Assembly (NCBI GenBank): GCA_963734275.1
Contig: CAVTGO010000007.1
Coordinates: forward strand, 124,001 to 188,000
DNA from: CAVTGO01 sp963734275
GTDB taxonomy: Bacteria; Actinomycetota; UBA4738; HRBIN12
DNA length: 64,000 nucleotides
Reading direction: 5' to 3'
The notes beneath the pieces were generated by a model that saw only the letters and a program-made list of their open reading frames with translations, ran no database searches and was not told where the DNA came from. Positions 26,001 to 34,291 of the stretch are shown in pieces. Both the position numbers and the translations under genes were made by a program. Position 1 is the stretch's first letter. Each line of letters starts with the position of its first letter.

Positions 26001-26524
26001 CCGCCGACCGGGGCGACGCCCTGGAGCCGGGACGCGACGTTCACGACGTCGCCGGTCACGAAGCCCTCGCCCTCGGCCGGCTTGGCCCCGAGCGTCACGA
26101 CCGCCTCGCCGGTATTGATGCCGATCCGCACCGCGAGCGCCAGATCGTGAACTTCGTTGAGCTCCTCGATCGCCTGGAGGATCCGAAGGGCGCTCCGGAT
26201 CGAGCGTTCGGGGTCGTCCTCGTGGGCGATCGGCGCCCCGAAGGCCGCCATGACGGCGTCGCCGACGAACTTCTCGACGGTCCCGCCGTAGTACTCGATG
26301 GCCTCGCGGAGCAGGGTGTGATACGGACGCAACGTGGCCCGCACGTCCTCGGGGTCGGCGGCATCCGAGCTCGCCGTGAAACCGACGAGGTCACAGAACA
26401 GGATCGTCACGACCTTCCGCTCTTCGCCCGCAGCCGCTGCCCCAGCCTCGAGTGCGGCGGAGCAGAAGCCGCAGAATCGGAACCCGTCGGGGTTCTCCTT
26501 CGAGCAGGCGGGGCAGGTGATCAT
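23090..26524 (-). CDS. Class III adenylate/guanylate cyclase with zinc ribbon, AAA ATPase and TPR-like tail
   Basis: A 1,144-aa signalling protein. Residues 1-20 form a zinc ribbon (CPACSKENPDGFRFCGFC). About 33-215 is a cyclase catalytic domain with ILFCDLVGFT (metal Asp), EKFVGDAVMAAFGAP, VRIGINTGEAVV and the TGDVVNVASRLQ transition-state motif. About 245-520 is an AAA/STAND ATPase with Walker A SGEPGIGKSRL and Walker B VLVVEDLHWADDAM. The rest is helical TPR-like repeats. The design is typical of large actinobacterial cyclases that couple a ligand- or protein-sensing ATPase to cyclic nucleotide synthesis. The ATG at 26524 is chosen because the zinc ribbon follows directly. Confidence 0.9.
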   Translation of the reverse strand: MITCPACSKENPDGFRFCGFCSAALEAGAAAAGEERKVVTILFCDLVGFTASSDAADPEDVRATLRPYHTLLREAIEYYGGTVEKFVGDAVMAAFGAPIAHEDDPERSIRSALRILQAIEELNEVHDLALAVRIGINTGEAVVTLGAKPAEGEGFVTGDVVNVASRLQGVAPVGGIVVGEGTYRATRYLFDYEELEPVTLKGKAEPVPIWRPLAVTGRWGMEVDPEPSTPFVGRELERKLLEGLYARAIKESSVQLVTISGEPGIGKSRLIGELSNFVEEQDEIVFWRQGRCLAYGEGVAFWALGEIVKAHAGILESDDAETAARRLDLAVEAVIGDDSDRAWVRARLAPLVGLVGGDQQASVERTESFTAWTRFLEGLAATRPLVLVVEDLHWADDAMLGFLEHLVEWASGVAILLVCTARPELFERNPGWGAATRNATRIALDPLSDGETALVVSALLERSVLPAETQALLLERASGNPLYAEEFVRVLRDRGLIDEAGRVADVASDIDDTFPETVQALIAARLDTLPQDRKAPLQDAAVLGKVFWSGAVAAMGARDESAVQQELHELARKELIRPSRTSTVAGQTEYAFWHALVRDVAYGQIPRASRAGKHRAAAEWIESTAGERVADVAELLVNHYSQAMELSTKAPGAEGDASELTDPLRRALVMAAERAESLDLERAEEAWRRAVELTSTDDAARSRLLLNWGTVMGERGRLNEAMAALDEAATGFGEQGETAAEAVAIARRAHILSWSANPDLHRHIAPAIAKIDRIPPCPETVDVLTAAAGINYKSGAWADVIDQAERAVAVARDLGLPEPVPALGYLGGVRCERGEEQGLDDLRAALEMSLGRGRAIETLSLYNNLGYCLQMIQGPTSAIPLFREGNAFAKRRGLAPLFGVGSLMSALAEVGDFDEALLMGGDLSAPAAESGEFFDLMEMRCCVARILARRGRVNDAAQHIDPAIDYARTSAEPQDVAVALSMAVTVHVGLGAVDDARALMSDLVGQPHIGQESEYAFRLPEMVRIAFEIGVPELTDPLVEICGSLTPVQQHALRTAEALVAEHRGDLEAAVRSFEESAGRWNGFGVVWEEAHALLGLGRCLTALGLAGARDHLLAARAIFERLGARPALAETDACLARGAATAS

Positions 26525-26620
26525 TAGGCGAGTGTAGGACGAGCGAACTACCTCGGCTCGATTGCGAGGTCCGGTCCGGCAGAAGGCTCTGCGACTCCGG
26601 TGGTGGGGCATCGAGGCGTG

Positions 26621-26843
26621 GTGTCGATCCTCGCCTTCTCGAACCTCGGGGCCGGACGCGCGCAGATGGCGGTCTCGCTGGGGTTCCACATCGTGTTCGC
26701 GTGTCTGGGCGTCGGGCTCCCCGTCCTCCTCCTATACGCCGAGTACCGGACGAATCGGATGAGTGATCGAGTCTGGATGGCGCTCGCGAAGCGATGGGCG
26801 AAGGGGTACGGGATCCTGTTCGCCGGCGGCGCGGTGAGCGGGG
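26621..26843 (+). pseudogene. cydA: Truncated cytochrome bd oxidase subunit I (cydA) 5' fragment
   Basis: About 74 codons encode the N terminus of CydA: VSILAFSNLGAGRAQMAVSL, GFHIVFACLGVGLPVLLLYAE, then AKRWAKGYGILFAGGAVSG. The match then ends abruptly in unrelated sequence. No other cyd gene follows. It is a relic, joined about 100 bp later to another gene fragment. Confidence 0.6.
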
Positions 26844-26940
26844 ATCGTCCCGGCGAGGCGACAGAGCGACATCGCGGTTGCGCCGCGTGCGCTGCCGGTG
26901 TCCACTTGGCCGATGACGAGTGATCCGCCCCGCGACGGTT

Positions 26941-27324
26941 CCTGGGTGCGCTGCGCTCGACCGGCTCGACGAGGCCGACGCCTGGGCCGGGCGCGCGGCG
27001 GAGCTCGGCACGACCGACGACGCCCAGAAGGAGATGCTCTGGCGGCAGGTCAGGGCCAAGGTGCTCGCGCGACGAGGCGAGCACGCGGAGGCGGATCGCC
27101 TCGCGCATGAGGCGGTCGCGATCTGCGACGCGACCGACATGCTCGATATGCAGGGAGATGTCTACGCCGACCTGGCAGAGGTGCTCCTGCTCGGCGGGAG
27201 GCTCGACGAGGCGGCCGCCGCGCTCCAGCAGGCACTCGAGCGGTACGAGCGCAAGGGGAACCTCGTGTCGGCGGGGCGTGTGCGTGCGCGACTCGCGGAG
27301 CTCACGGACGCGCCGCCGCCATGA
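26941..27324 (+). pseudogene. 3' fragment of a TPR-tailed cyclase
   Basis: The frame reads RLDEADAWAGRAAELG, QVRAKVLARRGEHAEADRLA, DMQGDVYADLAEVLLLGGRL and ERYERKGNLVSAGRVRARLA. This is the usual C-terminal TPR end of actinobacterial cyclase-ATPase proteins. There is no upstream cyclase or ATPase domain, only the cydA fragment. The ATG at 26920 might express it as a 134-aa protein, but it is best seen as the tail of a lost gene. Confidence 0.55.
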
Positions 27325-27400
27325 AGTCCTCGACGCCGGTGGCGCGGGAGCTCCCGGAGGGCTACGCTCCCGCGATCGACGGGGAAGAGGGGGGTCTGCG

Positions 27401-28852
27401 TTGACGAGACGACACGGTGTGACGGGGGCAGCAACGCTCTTGGCGATCGCGTTCCTCGCGATGGCGACGCTCGTATCGACCCGGAGCGGCGGTGTTGCGG
27501 GGGGAGCCGCGGCTCGAGCTCGAACCGAGCGTCTCGAGCAGGCGTTGACCACCGAACGGCGACTCACCGCCGTGGCGCTGGCCCGTCGTGCGGGCACCCT
27601 CGGGCAGACGTCCCCGATCGTCGTGGCGGCTGCTCCCGGCTGGACGGGAGAGCAGCTCGCGCACCCGACCGCCGACGACTGGGAGCCGGCCATCGCCGCA
27701 GCCCCGACCACGCCGTGGGTCTACATGATGACCACCCGGTACACGGGACCCAACGCCTGCGGGAACCGATGCCCGACCCCGTACATCGTGCTCCGACGTT
27801 CGAGTGATGGCGGCGCGACATGGATGGCGGATCAGTTCCTCTGCGTGTGCCAAGGCCAGAAGGGGCAGTTCGACCCGATCGTCGAGGTCGTGCCGAACAC
27901 GGGCCAGGTCTACGCGGTTTGGATGAACGACTTCGACGTGTACTTCTCGAAGTCCACCAACAACGGGGCCACGTGGTCGGTGCCCGTGAAGACGTACGGC
28001 AAGGTGAGTTGGAACGACAAGCCGATCCTCGCCGTGAGCGACGACGGGCAGCACGTGTACGTCGCGTGGAACGGTCCGAGCGGCGGCGACCCCTACATCG
28101 CGCAGTCTCACAACGCCGGCATGACCTGGACCCAGACCAAGGTCGTCGATTCCCCCCGGTACTACTTCGCGTTCGACGGCGACGTGTTGCCCAACGGCAC
28201 CGTCGTCGTCTCTCAGTCGAGCGTGAGCTACACGGGACCGGGCGCTGCTCCCGAGGGCCAGGTGCAGGTGCACGCGATCCGTTCGACCAACCAGGGATCG
28301 ACATGGTCCAACGTCGTGGTCGACTCTGTCGAGCTCGGTCCCGCGTGCGTCGCGGCGGGATGTACCTCCGACTATTACCTCGGGCATTCGGCGGTGAGCG
28401 CCGACGCCAATGGTGCCCTCGTGATGCTGTACGACGGCTCGACGACTGCCGGCGGGCCGCAGACCATCTGGGCTCGCCGTTCAACGGATGGCGGTGCCAC
28501 CTGGACCGCCCGGGTCGCCCTGTCGGCCCCGGGGCTGTCCTCGTCGTTCCCGGCCATGGAATCGCACGGCGCCGGGGACGTCCGCGTGTTCTACATGCAG
28601 CAGGACGCCGGACCCGATGCCTGGAACGTGTGGTACCGCGCGTCGACCGACGGCGGCGTCACCTGGACGAGCCCCGTGAAGATCTCGGACGCGACGAGCG
28701 GGACGGCGTACAAGACGGCTGCCGGCTTCCGCGAGCCGTACGGTGACTACGGGGAAGCCGCGATCACGAACGCCGGGAAGTTCATCGGTGTGTGGGGTGA
28801 AGGCGACAGCTATGCCGGCCCCGGCGGCGCTTGGATCAACCGACAAGTCTGA
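27401..28852 (+). CDS. Secreted BNR/Asp-box (sialidase-like) beta-propeller protein
   Basis: A 483-aa protein. From TTG 27401, preceded by a GAAGAGG site, it has a signal sequence (RRHG, then a hydrophobic core GAATLLAIAFLAMATLV), so it is exported. Six Asp boxes follow: SSDGGATW, STNNGATW, SHNAGMTW, STNQGSTW, STDGGATW and STDGGVTW, at spacings of about 45-80 residues. This is the hallmark of a six-bladed sialidase-type propeller. I do not see the catalytic Arg triad and Tyr/Glu pair of true sialidases, so a binding role is as likely as glycosidase activity. Confidence 0.76.
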   Translation: MTRRHGVTGAATLLAIAFLAMATLVSTRSGGVAGGAAARARTERLEQALTTERRLTAVALARRAGTLGQTSPIVVAAAPGWTGEQLAHPTADDWEPAIAAAPTTPWVYMMTTRYTGPNACGNRCPTPYIVLRRSSDGGATWMADQFLCVCQGQKGQFDPIVEVVPNTGQVYAVWMNDFDVYFSKSTNNGATWSVPVKTYGKVSWNDKPILAVSDDGQHVYVAWNGPSGGDPYIAQSHNAGMTWTQTKVVDSPRYYFAFDGDVLPNGTVVVSQSSVSYTGPGAAPEGQVQVHAIRSTNQGSTWSNVVVDSVELGPACVAAGCTSDYYLGHSAVSADANGALVMLYDGSTTAGGPQTIWARRSTDGGATWTARVALSAPGLSSSFPAMESHGAGDVRVFYMQQDAGPDAWNVWYRASTDGGVTWTSPVKISDATSGTAYKTAAGFREPYGDYGEAAITNAGKFIGVWGEGDSYAGPGGAWINRQV

Positions 28853-28873
28853 AACCGCGGGGAGGGCATCGCG

Positions 28874-29281
28874 ATGGCATCGGGCGCGGGCACGAAGTCT
28901 GATCCCTGGGTGCTGACCACGCCGCCGGGGCAGTCGGAGTACCAGGCGTACCGGGATGAGGACTCGGATCCTCCCGCGCTCGTCGCCCAAGTCGGCAAGA
29001 CGGAGGTCCGTTACTACCTGCGCGCGCTCGACGACCTGCACGCGATGCTGAAGGAACACGGCGACTGGATGCCGCTCGGCAGCGCCGACGAGCAGAAGCC
29101 GGCGGCCGAGGGCACCGTCGAGGCCTGGTCCCGCTCGTCCGACAACCCCGTCGGCGGGTGGTACGGGCTGAAGAATGGCCTGCGGGGTCGGTTCGCGAAC
29201 TACGTCCCGCCGGTGATGGAGGCCCTCGGCCTCGCCGAGCTGGAGCACAACCCGCGGAACAACCGCATGCGCGCGGTCTAG
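28874..29281 (+). CDS. Conserved hypothetical protein (DUF6855-like)
   Basis: A 135-aa soluble protein with SDPWVLTTPPGQSEYQAYRD, KTEVRYYLRALDDLHAMLKE, HGDWMPLGSADEQKP and NPVGGWYGLKNGLRGRFANY. I recall this pattern from small conserved actinobacterial proteins of unknown function. No catalytic motif is evident. It follows the BNR gene by 21 bp and could share its transcript. Its stop overlaps the convergent response regulator by 4 bp. Confidence 0.65.
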   Translation: MASGAGTKSDPWVLTTPPGQSEYQAYRDEDSDPPALVAQVGKTEVRYYLRALDDLHAMLKEHGDWMPLGSADEQKPAAEGTVEAWSRSSDNPVGGWYGLKNGLRGRFANYVPPVMEALGLAELEHNPRNNRMRAV

Positions 29282-29943
29282 CCGACGGCCCCCTCCTCGC
29301 AGAGGCGGTAGCCCTGGCTCCGCACCGTCTCGATCCGGTCCGGGCCGACCTTCCTGCGCAGGTAGCCGACGTACACGTCGACGACGTTGGTCCCCGGGTC
29401 GAAGTCGATCCCCCACACCTGCGCGAGCAGGTGCTCGCGCGTCAGCACCCGGCCCGGCGCCCGCAGGAACACCTCGAGGAGCCCGAACTGGCGGGCCGAG
29501 AGCTCGACCGTGCGTCCGTCCACCGAGACCCGCCGCTCCAGCAGGTCCATCCGGATCCCGCAGGCAGCTAGGTCCCGCCGTTCCACCTGTTCCAGCGTGC
29601 GGACGCGCGCGCGGATCCTCGCCAGCAGCTCCTCGAAGGCGAACGGTTTGGTCAGATAGTCGTCGGCACCGCGCTCGAGCCCGTCCACGCGGTCCGCGAT
29701 CTCGCCACGAGCGGTGAGGACGATCACCTGCGCCTCCACGCCGCCGGCGCGCATCTTCTCGAGCACGTCGACCCCGTCCACGTCGGGCAGGCCCAGGTCG
29801 AGCACCACGACATCCGCGTGTGGCGCCGCCGCGATGGCCTCGGTCCCGGTGCTCACGTGCTGCGCCTCGTAGCCGGCGGCGGTGAGGCCCTTGACGATGA
29901 ACGAGGCGATCTTCGCCTCGTCCTCGACGACGAGGACCTTCAT
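29278..29943 (-). CDS. OmpR-family response regulator
   Basis: A 221-aa DNA-binding regulator. The receiver domain has VLVVEDEAKIASFI (acidic pocket), VVVLDLGLPDVDG (phospho-acceptor Asp about residue 51), VIVLTARG and LTKPFAFEEL (conserved Lys about 101). The C-terminal winged helix has ELSARQFGLLEVFL, REHLLAQVWG and VVDVYVGYLRRKVG. The ATG at 29943 overlaps the histidine kinase stop (ATGA), so the pair is translationally coupled. Confidence 0.92.
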   Translation of the reverse strand: MKVLVVEDEAKIASFIVKGLTAAGYEAQHVSTGTEAIAAAPHADVVVLDLGLPDVDGVDVLEKMRAGGVEAQVIVLTARGEIADRVDGLERGADDYLTKPFAFEELLARIRARVRTLEQVERRDLAACGIRMDLLERRVSVDGRTVELSARQFGLLEVFLRAPGRVLTREHLLAQVWGIDFDPGTNVVDVYVGYLRRKVGPDRIETVRSQGYRLCEEGAVG

Positions 29944-31157
29944 CCCGGGATCCGGATCCAGAACGTGGCGCCGGCGTGGCCCGTTCCCGCGGAACGGGAC
30001 CGGGCGCCCGCCTCGCCGCCGTGAGCGCGAGCGATGCTGCGGACGATCGCGAGGCCGAGACCGGTCCCCTCCGAGTCCGGACCATGGATGAACGGCTGGA
30101 ACAAGCCGGCGGGATCGACCCCGACGAAGCCCACGCCGTCGTCCGCGACCTCGAATCGCCATCCGCCCGGCTCCTGCACCGCCCGGATGAACACCCTCGC
30201 ATCCGCGCCCGCGTGCGTGGCGGCGTTGTCCAGCATCCCGAGCAGCGCCTGGTTCAGACGATGTCGGTCCGCGCTGACTCGGCCGGCGTCGCCTTCCTCG
30301 ACGCGGAGCCGGCCGTCGAGCAACGGTTCGGCCTTCACCGAGACCTCCGCCAGGAGCTGCGCGACGTCGATCACCTCGGTCCTCAGGGCGTCGGGATCCT
30401 CGAGCCGGGTGAGCGTCGTGATGTCCTGCACCAGGCGCCCCATCCGATCGAGCTCGTCCACCACGATCGAGAGCGTCTGCGAGACCTCCTCGGGCCCGGC
30501 GCTTGGGTCCAGCACGTCCAGGTGCCCGCGGCAGACCGTGATCGGCGTGCGCAGCTCGTGCGAGGCGGCCCGGAAGAACGTGCTCTTCATGGCCTCGAGC
30601 TTCTGCTGGCGCTCGCGGGCCTCACGCTCGTGTTGCAACTCCGCCTCCATCCGGATGAAGCGCTGGGTCCCTCGGGAGAGGGCCTCCCCGATCAGGACGC
30701 ACAGCGGGAGTACCACGGCGGCGGATCCCAGCCCGGCATCCAGGTCGGCCTCCGGCACGAACAGGAGCGGGACGACGTAGGCGATGGCCGCGAGCGGGGC
30801 GAACAGCAAGGAGGTCCCCGGCGGGTGCGCGAACCCCATCCACACGAAGGCGAGGAGGAAGAACACGCCGTAGGTGAAGTAGTTGGTGCCGCCGAAGGCG
30901 TTGCCGGCCGCGATCAGGCCCAGACCCGGCGGGACGAGCGCGAGCGAGGCGGCACGCGGGAGCCGTTGCCACGGGACGAACCAGGCGGCCGTGCCAACGA
31001 CGACGGCCGCGCCGGACACGACCCCGAGGGCCCCGAGGTCGGCGTCGGGCGGCGACAAGGGGAGTGTGACCAGGCTGAGCAGCCCGCTCGCCAGATAGAA
31101 CACGGCCGCCAGCCGGCCCGCCCAGCGCTTGCGCTGATCGTGCGATGCCTGTTCCAC
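29940..31157 (-). CDS. Sensor histidine kinase
   Basis: A 405-aa membrane kinase. The N-terminal 165 residues carry about six hydrophobic segments with very short loops, as in intramembrane-sensing kinases. A coiled linker (RMEAELQHEREARERQQKLEA in part) leads to the HisKA motif FFRAASHELRTPITV (phospho-His about residue 220). The ATPase domain has LLGMLDNAATHAG (N box), FEVADDGVGF (G1) and GTGLGLAIVRSIARAHGG (G2). The start GTG 31157 is chosen because the upstream frame is low-complexity Arg/Pro. Upstream lies a pair of operator-like repeats. Confidence 0.9.
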   Translation of the reverse strand: MEQASHDQRKRWAGRLAAVFYLASGLLSLVTLPLSPPDADLGALGVVSGAAVVVGTAAWFVPWQRLPRAASLALVPPGLGLIAAGNAFGGTNYFTYGVFFLLAFVWMGFAHPPGTSLLFAPLAAIAYVVPLLFVPEADLDAGLGSAAVVLPLCVLIGEALSRGTQRFIRMEAELQHEREARERQQKLEAMKSTFFRAASHELRTPITVCRGHLDVLDPSAGPEEVSQTLSIVVDELDRMGRLVQDITTLTRLEDPDALRTEVIDVAQLLAEVSVKAEPLLDGRLRVEEGDAGRVSADRHRLNQALLGMLDNAATHAGADARVFIRAVQEPGGWRFEVADDGVGFVGVDPAGLFQPFIHGPDSEGTGLGLAIVRSIARAHGGEAGARSRSAGTGHAGATFWIRIPG

Positions 31158-31307
31158 GGCTCCCGAGTATCGAGAGGCAGCCGCCGTGGGGCAAGCCCGG
31201 GGGGCGCGGCCGCCCGAGGGGCGGGATCGGCGGTCCCGGAGCCTCGGGGACCATCGGCGTCGTCGGATGCATCCAGCCCTGATACCCGGGGCGAGCGCGT
31301 CCCTCAC

Positions 31308-31344
31308 GTGAGAACGCGCTCACGCCGGATGAGAAGGTGCTCAT
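31308..31344. promoter_or_regulatory. Paired palindromic operator-like repeats
   Basis: Two 16-bp sequences, GTGAGAACGCGCTCAC (31308-31323) and ATGAGAAGGTGCTCAT (31329-31344), share TGAGAAnGnGCTCA. Each is an inverted repeat (GTGAG-N6-CTCAC; ATGAG-N6-CTCAT). Centre-to-centre spacing is 21 bp, two helical turns. They lie between the divergent kinase operon and the LVIVD gene, so a cognate regulator binding here could control both. Confidence 0.42.
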
Positions 31345-31384
31345 GTGCCGATTCGGCGCGCGCGCCTGTGGGTAGCGTGCGGCC

Positions 31385-32719
31385 ATGCGTACTCCGCGGA
31401 TCCTTCACCGTTCGTTGCTCGTCGCCTTGGTCGTCACCGCCGGCCTGCTCATCCCGGCATCTCCCGGCAGCGCGCTCGTGCCGGGCCCGCCGCCGCTGGC
31501 GGCCTCATCCAACGTCCAGCTGCTCGGCACGGTGCCGACCGGCCCCGCGTTCGGCATCGCGTTCAAGGACCACTACGCGTTCGTCACCGGCCCGCAGGGT
31601 CTCGTCGTCCTGGACATCGCGGTCGCCGCCGCGCCGGTCGTGATCGGCGCGCACCCGCTGCCGCACTTCGAGAACGAGGACGTGGATCTGTGCGGCGATG
31701 TGTTGATGATCGTGAACGACCGGGCGTCGCGGGACCTCGGGTCGATCCTGTACGTGTTCGACATCTCGGTGCCGGCCAGCCCGACGCTCGCCTCCGTGAC
31801 GCCCATCGGGGCCACGGGGGGGACCGGACGAGGCTCGGGGCACATCGCGACGTTCGTGAAGCCCGACTGCTCACAAGCGTGGATGGACGGCGGCGACCTG
31901 GTCGAGGTGTTCGACATGTCCGACCCGGCGGCTCCGGTCTCGCGCGGCAAGTTCGAGTCCGTGGCCTCGCTCTCCGCGAACTTCAAGGTGTCGCACGAGA
32001 CCTCGCGCGACGCCCACGGCCTGCTGTGGTCGGTGGGCGGCGGCGGGGCGGCGGCGTACAAGCTCTCGGCGGATCCGCTCAACCCGATCCTCAGGGCCTC
32101 GACGTCGGCCGCCGGCGTGAACCCGTCGCCGTACAACGACTTCATCCTGCACAACAGCCAGCGGGTCGGGAACACGCTGTACGTCACCGAGGAGGACTAC
32201 ATCGACACGGACGAGACGCCTCCCGGCGGATGCCGCGGCCAGGGCAAGTTCGAGACGTGGTCGATCTCGATGCGGGTCGGCGGCGTCGCGCCCGTCGACA
32301 CCTGGATGACGGAGCTGAACGGCTCCGACTCCAAGGCGACCGCCGCGGTCAACTGCTCGTCGCACTGGTTCGAGGTCTCCAAGGACATCGCCGCGGTCGG
32401 CTGGTACGAGCAGGGCACGAGGTTCCTCGACGTGCACAGCCCCTCGGACATCCGACAGGTCGGGTACTACCTGCCCGCGAACGGCTCCACGTGGGCCGCC
32501 TACTGGTCCCCGACCGACCCGTCGCGCTCTATCGTCTACACGGCGGACGCGTACCTCGGGGTCCAGGTGCTGCGGATCGACCGCAAGCTCGATCTCTCGA
32601 CGATGCCGACGGTGACGGCGCCCATCCCGACGGCCTGGTTCACCGCTCCGACCTCGGCCTTCCTGCCGTCCGAGACCTGGGGCTTCGCGTGCCTGATGAC
32701 GGACGTGGGGGTCGTCTGA
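31385..32719 (+). CDS. Secreted LVIVD-repeat (beta-propeller) protein
   Basis: A 444-aa exported protein. A signal peptide (basic MRTPRILHRS, hydrophobic LLVALVVTAGLLIP, cleavage near SPGSA) is followed by repeats such as HYAFVTGPQGLVVLDIAVAA, ILYVFDISVPASPTL and GGDLVEVFDMSDPAAPV, and later VYTADAYLGVQVLRID. These match the LVIVD pattern of predicted seven-bladed surface propellers. Several Cys pairs suggest disulfides. The role is unknown. Its 41-bp upstream spacer contains the operator-like repeats that also face the kinase operon. Confidence 0.8.
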   Translation: MRTPRILHRSLLVALVVTAGLLIPASPGSALVPGPPPLAASSNVQLLGTVPTGPAFGIAFKDHYAFVTGPQGLVVLDIAVAAAPVVIGAHPLPHFENEDVDLCGDVLMIVNDRASRDLGSILYVFDISVPASPTLASVTPIGATGGTGRGSGHIATFVKPDCSQAWMDGGDLVEVFDMSDPAAPVSRGKFESVASLSANFKVSHETSRDAHGLLWSVGGGGAAAYKLSADPLNPILRASTSAAGVNPSPYNDFILHNSQRVGNTLYVTEEDYIDTDETPPGGCRGQGKFETWSISMRVGGVAPVDTWMTELNGSDSKATAAVNCSSHWFEVSKDIAAVGWYEQGTRFLDVHSPSDIRQVGYYLPANGSTWAAYWSPTDPSRSIVYTADAYLGVQVLRIDRKLDLSTMPTVTAPIPTAWFTAPTSAFLPSETWGFACLMTDVGVV

Positions 32720-32808
32720 TCGGGCCGGCCTGAGGCCCTCGACAGCCTCGTCCGAGCTCGGGCCTCGGAGGAGTCCGGTTGGGTCGTGCCGGTATGCTTC
32801 TCCATCGA

Positions 32809-32881
32809 GCGCCGGTAGCTCAATGGATAGAGCATCTGACTACGGATCAGAAGGTTGGGGGTTCGACTCCCTCCCGGCGCG
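32809..32881 (+). tRNA. tRNA-Arg (anticodon ACG)
   Basis: A full 73-nt tRNA with acceptor stem GCGCCGG/CCGGCGC, discriminator G, D-loop with TAGCTCAATGGATAG, anticodon loop CTACGGA (ACG) and T-loop TTCGACT. No CCA is encoded. Its 3' end is part of the 15-bp target duplicated around the following insertion element. Confidence 0.96.
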
Positions 32882-32889
32882 CTAGCAGG
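32875..32889 (+). repeat. 15-bp target duplication, copy 1 (tRNA-Arg 3' end)
   Basis: CGGCGCGCTAGCAGG straddles the tRNA-Arg 3' end (7 nt inside, 8 nt outside). It recurs exactly at 34292-34306. Both copies abut an element end starting TGTC. Confidence 0.8.
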
Positions 32890-34291
32890 TGTCGTGTTCC
32901 GGGTGATGCTGGTCACTCCGGCGTCACCTGATCCTGGACACGTCTCCGGCTGATCCTTGACACCTGTTCCGGGTGATCCTTGACGGTGGCTCCGGCTGAT
33001 GCTTGACGGTTCCCGTTTCCCCTATCTCCTTGTCTCGGCCCCGCGATCGAGGCGAGGAGGTGGGCCGTGCTGGTGGAGCTCAGCGTCATGGAGCAGAGGT
33101 ACCAAGCGGTGCTCGCGGTCGTGCAGGATGGCTGGAAGGTAACCGAGGTCGCCGAGCGCCTCGGCGTCTCGCGTCAGAGCGTGCATGCCTGGATCGCGCG
33201 CTACGAGGCAGGCGGTCTGTCCGCGCTCGCCGACCGATCGCACCGGCCCGCACGTTGCCCGCACCAGACGGATCGGCAGATCGAGGCCCGGATCTGCGAG
33301 CTTCGACGCGAGCACCCGGGCTGGGGACCTCGGCGGATCGAGCATCAACTCGCTCGCCTGGGCGTCGACCCCGTCCCCTCACGCTCGGCGATCTACCGGT
33401 GCCTGCGCCGCCACGGCCTGATCGAGCTCCGCCGGCGGCGCAAGCGCCGCGACGAGTTCCGCCGTGGGAACGCGAGCGTCCGATGCAGCTTTGGCAGATG
33501 GACGTGATGGGCGGCGTGATACTCGACGACGACACCGAGGCAAAGGTCGTCACGGGCGTGGATGACCACAGCCGGTTCTGCGTCGCCGCAGGTCTGGTCA
33601 CCCGCGCGACGTCCAAGGCCGTCTGCGCGGTGCTCAGCTCTTCGCTCCACCGATACGGGATCCCGGACGAGATCTTGACCGACAACGGCAAGGTGTTCAC
33701 CGGACGGTTCGGCCCCCAGCCCGTCGAGGTGCTGTTCGACCGGATCTGCCGCGAGAACGGCATCTCTCATCGCCACACGGCCGTGCGCTCACCGACCACC
33801 ACGGGCAAGATCGAGCGGTTCCACCAGAGCCTGCGCCGCGAGTTCCTCGCCGAGCGGAGCTTCCCCTCGATCGACCAGGCCCAGGACGAGCTCGATGCCT
33901 GGGTCACCGACTACAACACCGCCCGGCCCCATCAGGCGCTCGAGATGGCCACGCCCGCCGAGCGGTTCCGCCTCGCCCCGGTCTCGACCGACGGCGTCTC
34001 GATCCCGGTCGATGCGGCCGAGGACCACGCCGGCCAGTGGGTGCTGCGCCGGGTGGGTTCCAACGGCGTGGTCTCCGTGGACAACCAGATCTTCTCGGTC
34101 GGCAGCGCCTACAAGGCCCAGCTCGTCGACGTGTTCGTGGACGAGACCACGATCCAGGTCTGGAGCAAGAACCACCTCGCCAGGACCGTCGCACGCACCA
34201 GGAGCGGCTCCGTCCGCAAGGTGCGAGCCGATGGCCTCCACGTCAAGCATCAGCCGACTACGAAACGTCAAGCATCAGGTGACACTTGACA
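32890..34291. mobile_element. IS481-like insertion element at tRNA-Arg
   Basis: Bounded by exact 15-bp repeats. The left end reads TGTCGTG and the right end, inward, TGTCAAG. The left end contains a series of about 23-bp iterations of CCGG(C/G)TGATnCTTGAC at about 32944-33009, plus related units before them. Two inverted units (GGCTGATGCTTGACG type) lie at about 34240-34282, so the ends carry multiple transposase sites. One transposase, split by a frameshift, fills the element. Confidence 0.78.
33067..34289 (+). CDS. IS481-family DDE transposase, one frameshift
   Basis: The first part (GTG 33067, good GAGGAGG site) has a helix-turn-helix, KVTEVAERLGVSRQSVHAWI, and PGWGPRRIEHQLARLGV. After one missing base near 33,463, the integrase core continues: Asp in LWQMDVMGGV, Asp in ILTDNGKVFTGRF and Glu in TGKIERFHQSLRREF, then VTDYNTARPHQAL. 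I see no slippery A-run at the joint, so a sequence error or inactivation is more likely than programmed frameshifting. It differs clearly from the tRNA-Ser element's transposase. Confidence 0.83.

Noticed and set aside
27536..28484. Minus-strand frames opposite the BNR-repeat gene
   Set aside because: The plus strand shows six regular Asp boxes and a signal peptide; the opposite frames are low-complexity.
32890..33010. Regular ~23-bp repeats resembling a short CRISPR array
   Set aside because: Units are degenerate, lack unique spacers of constant length, and are mirrored at the other end of an insertion element, so they are terminal binding sites.
33440..33490. Programmed -1 frameshift in the tRNA-Arg element transposase
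   Set aside because: No slippery run or pseudoknot is apparent, and similar indels occur in unrelated genes here.
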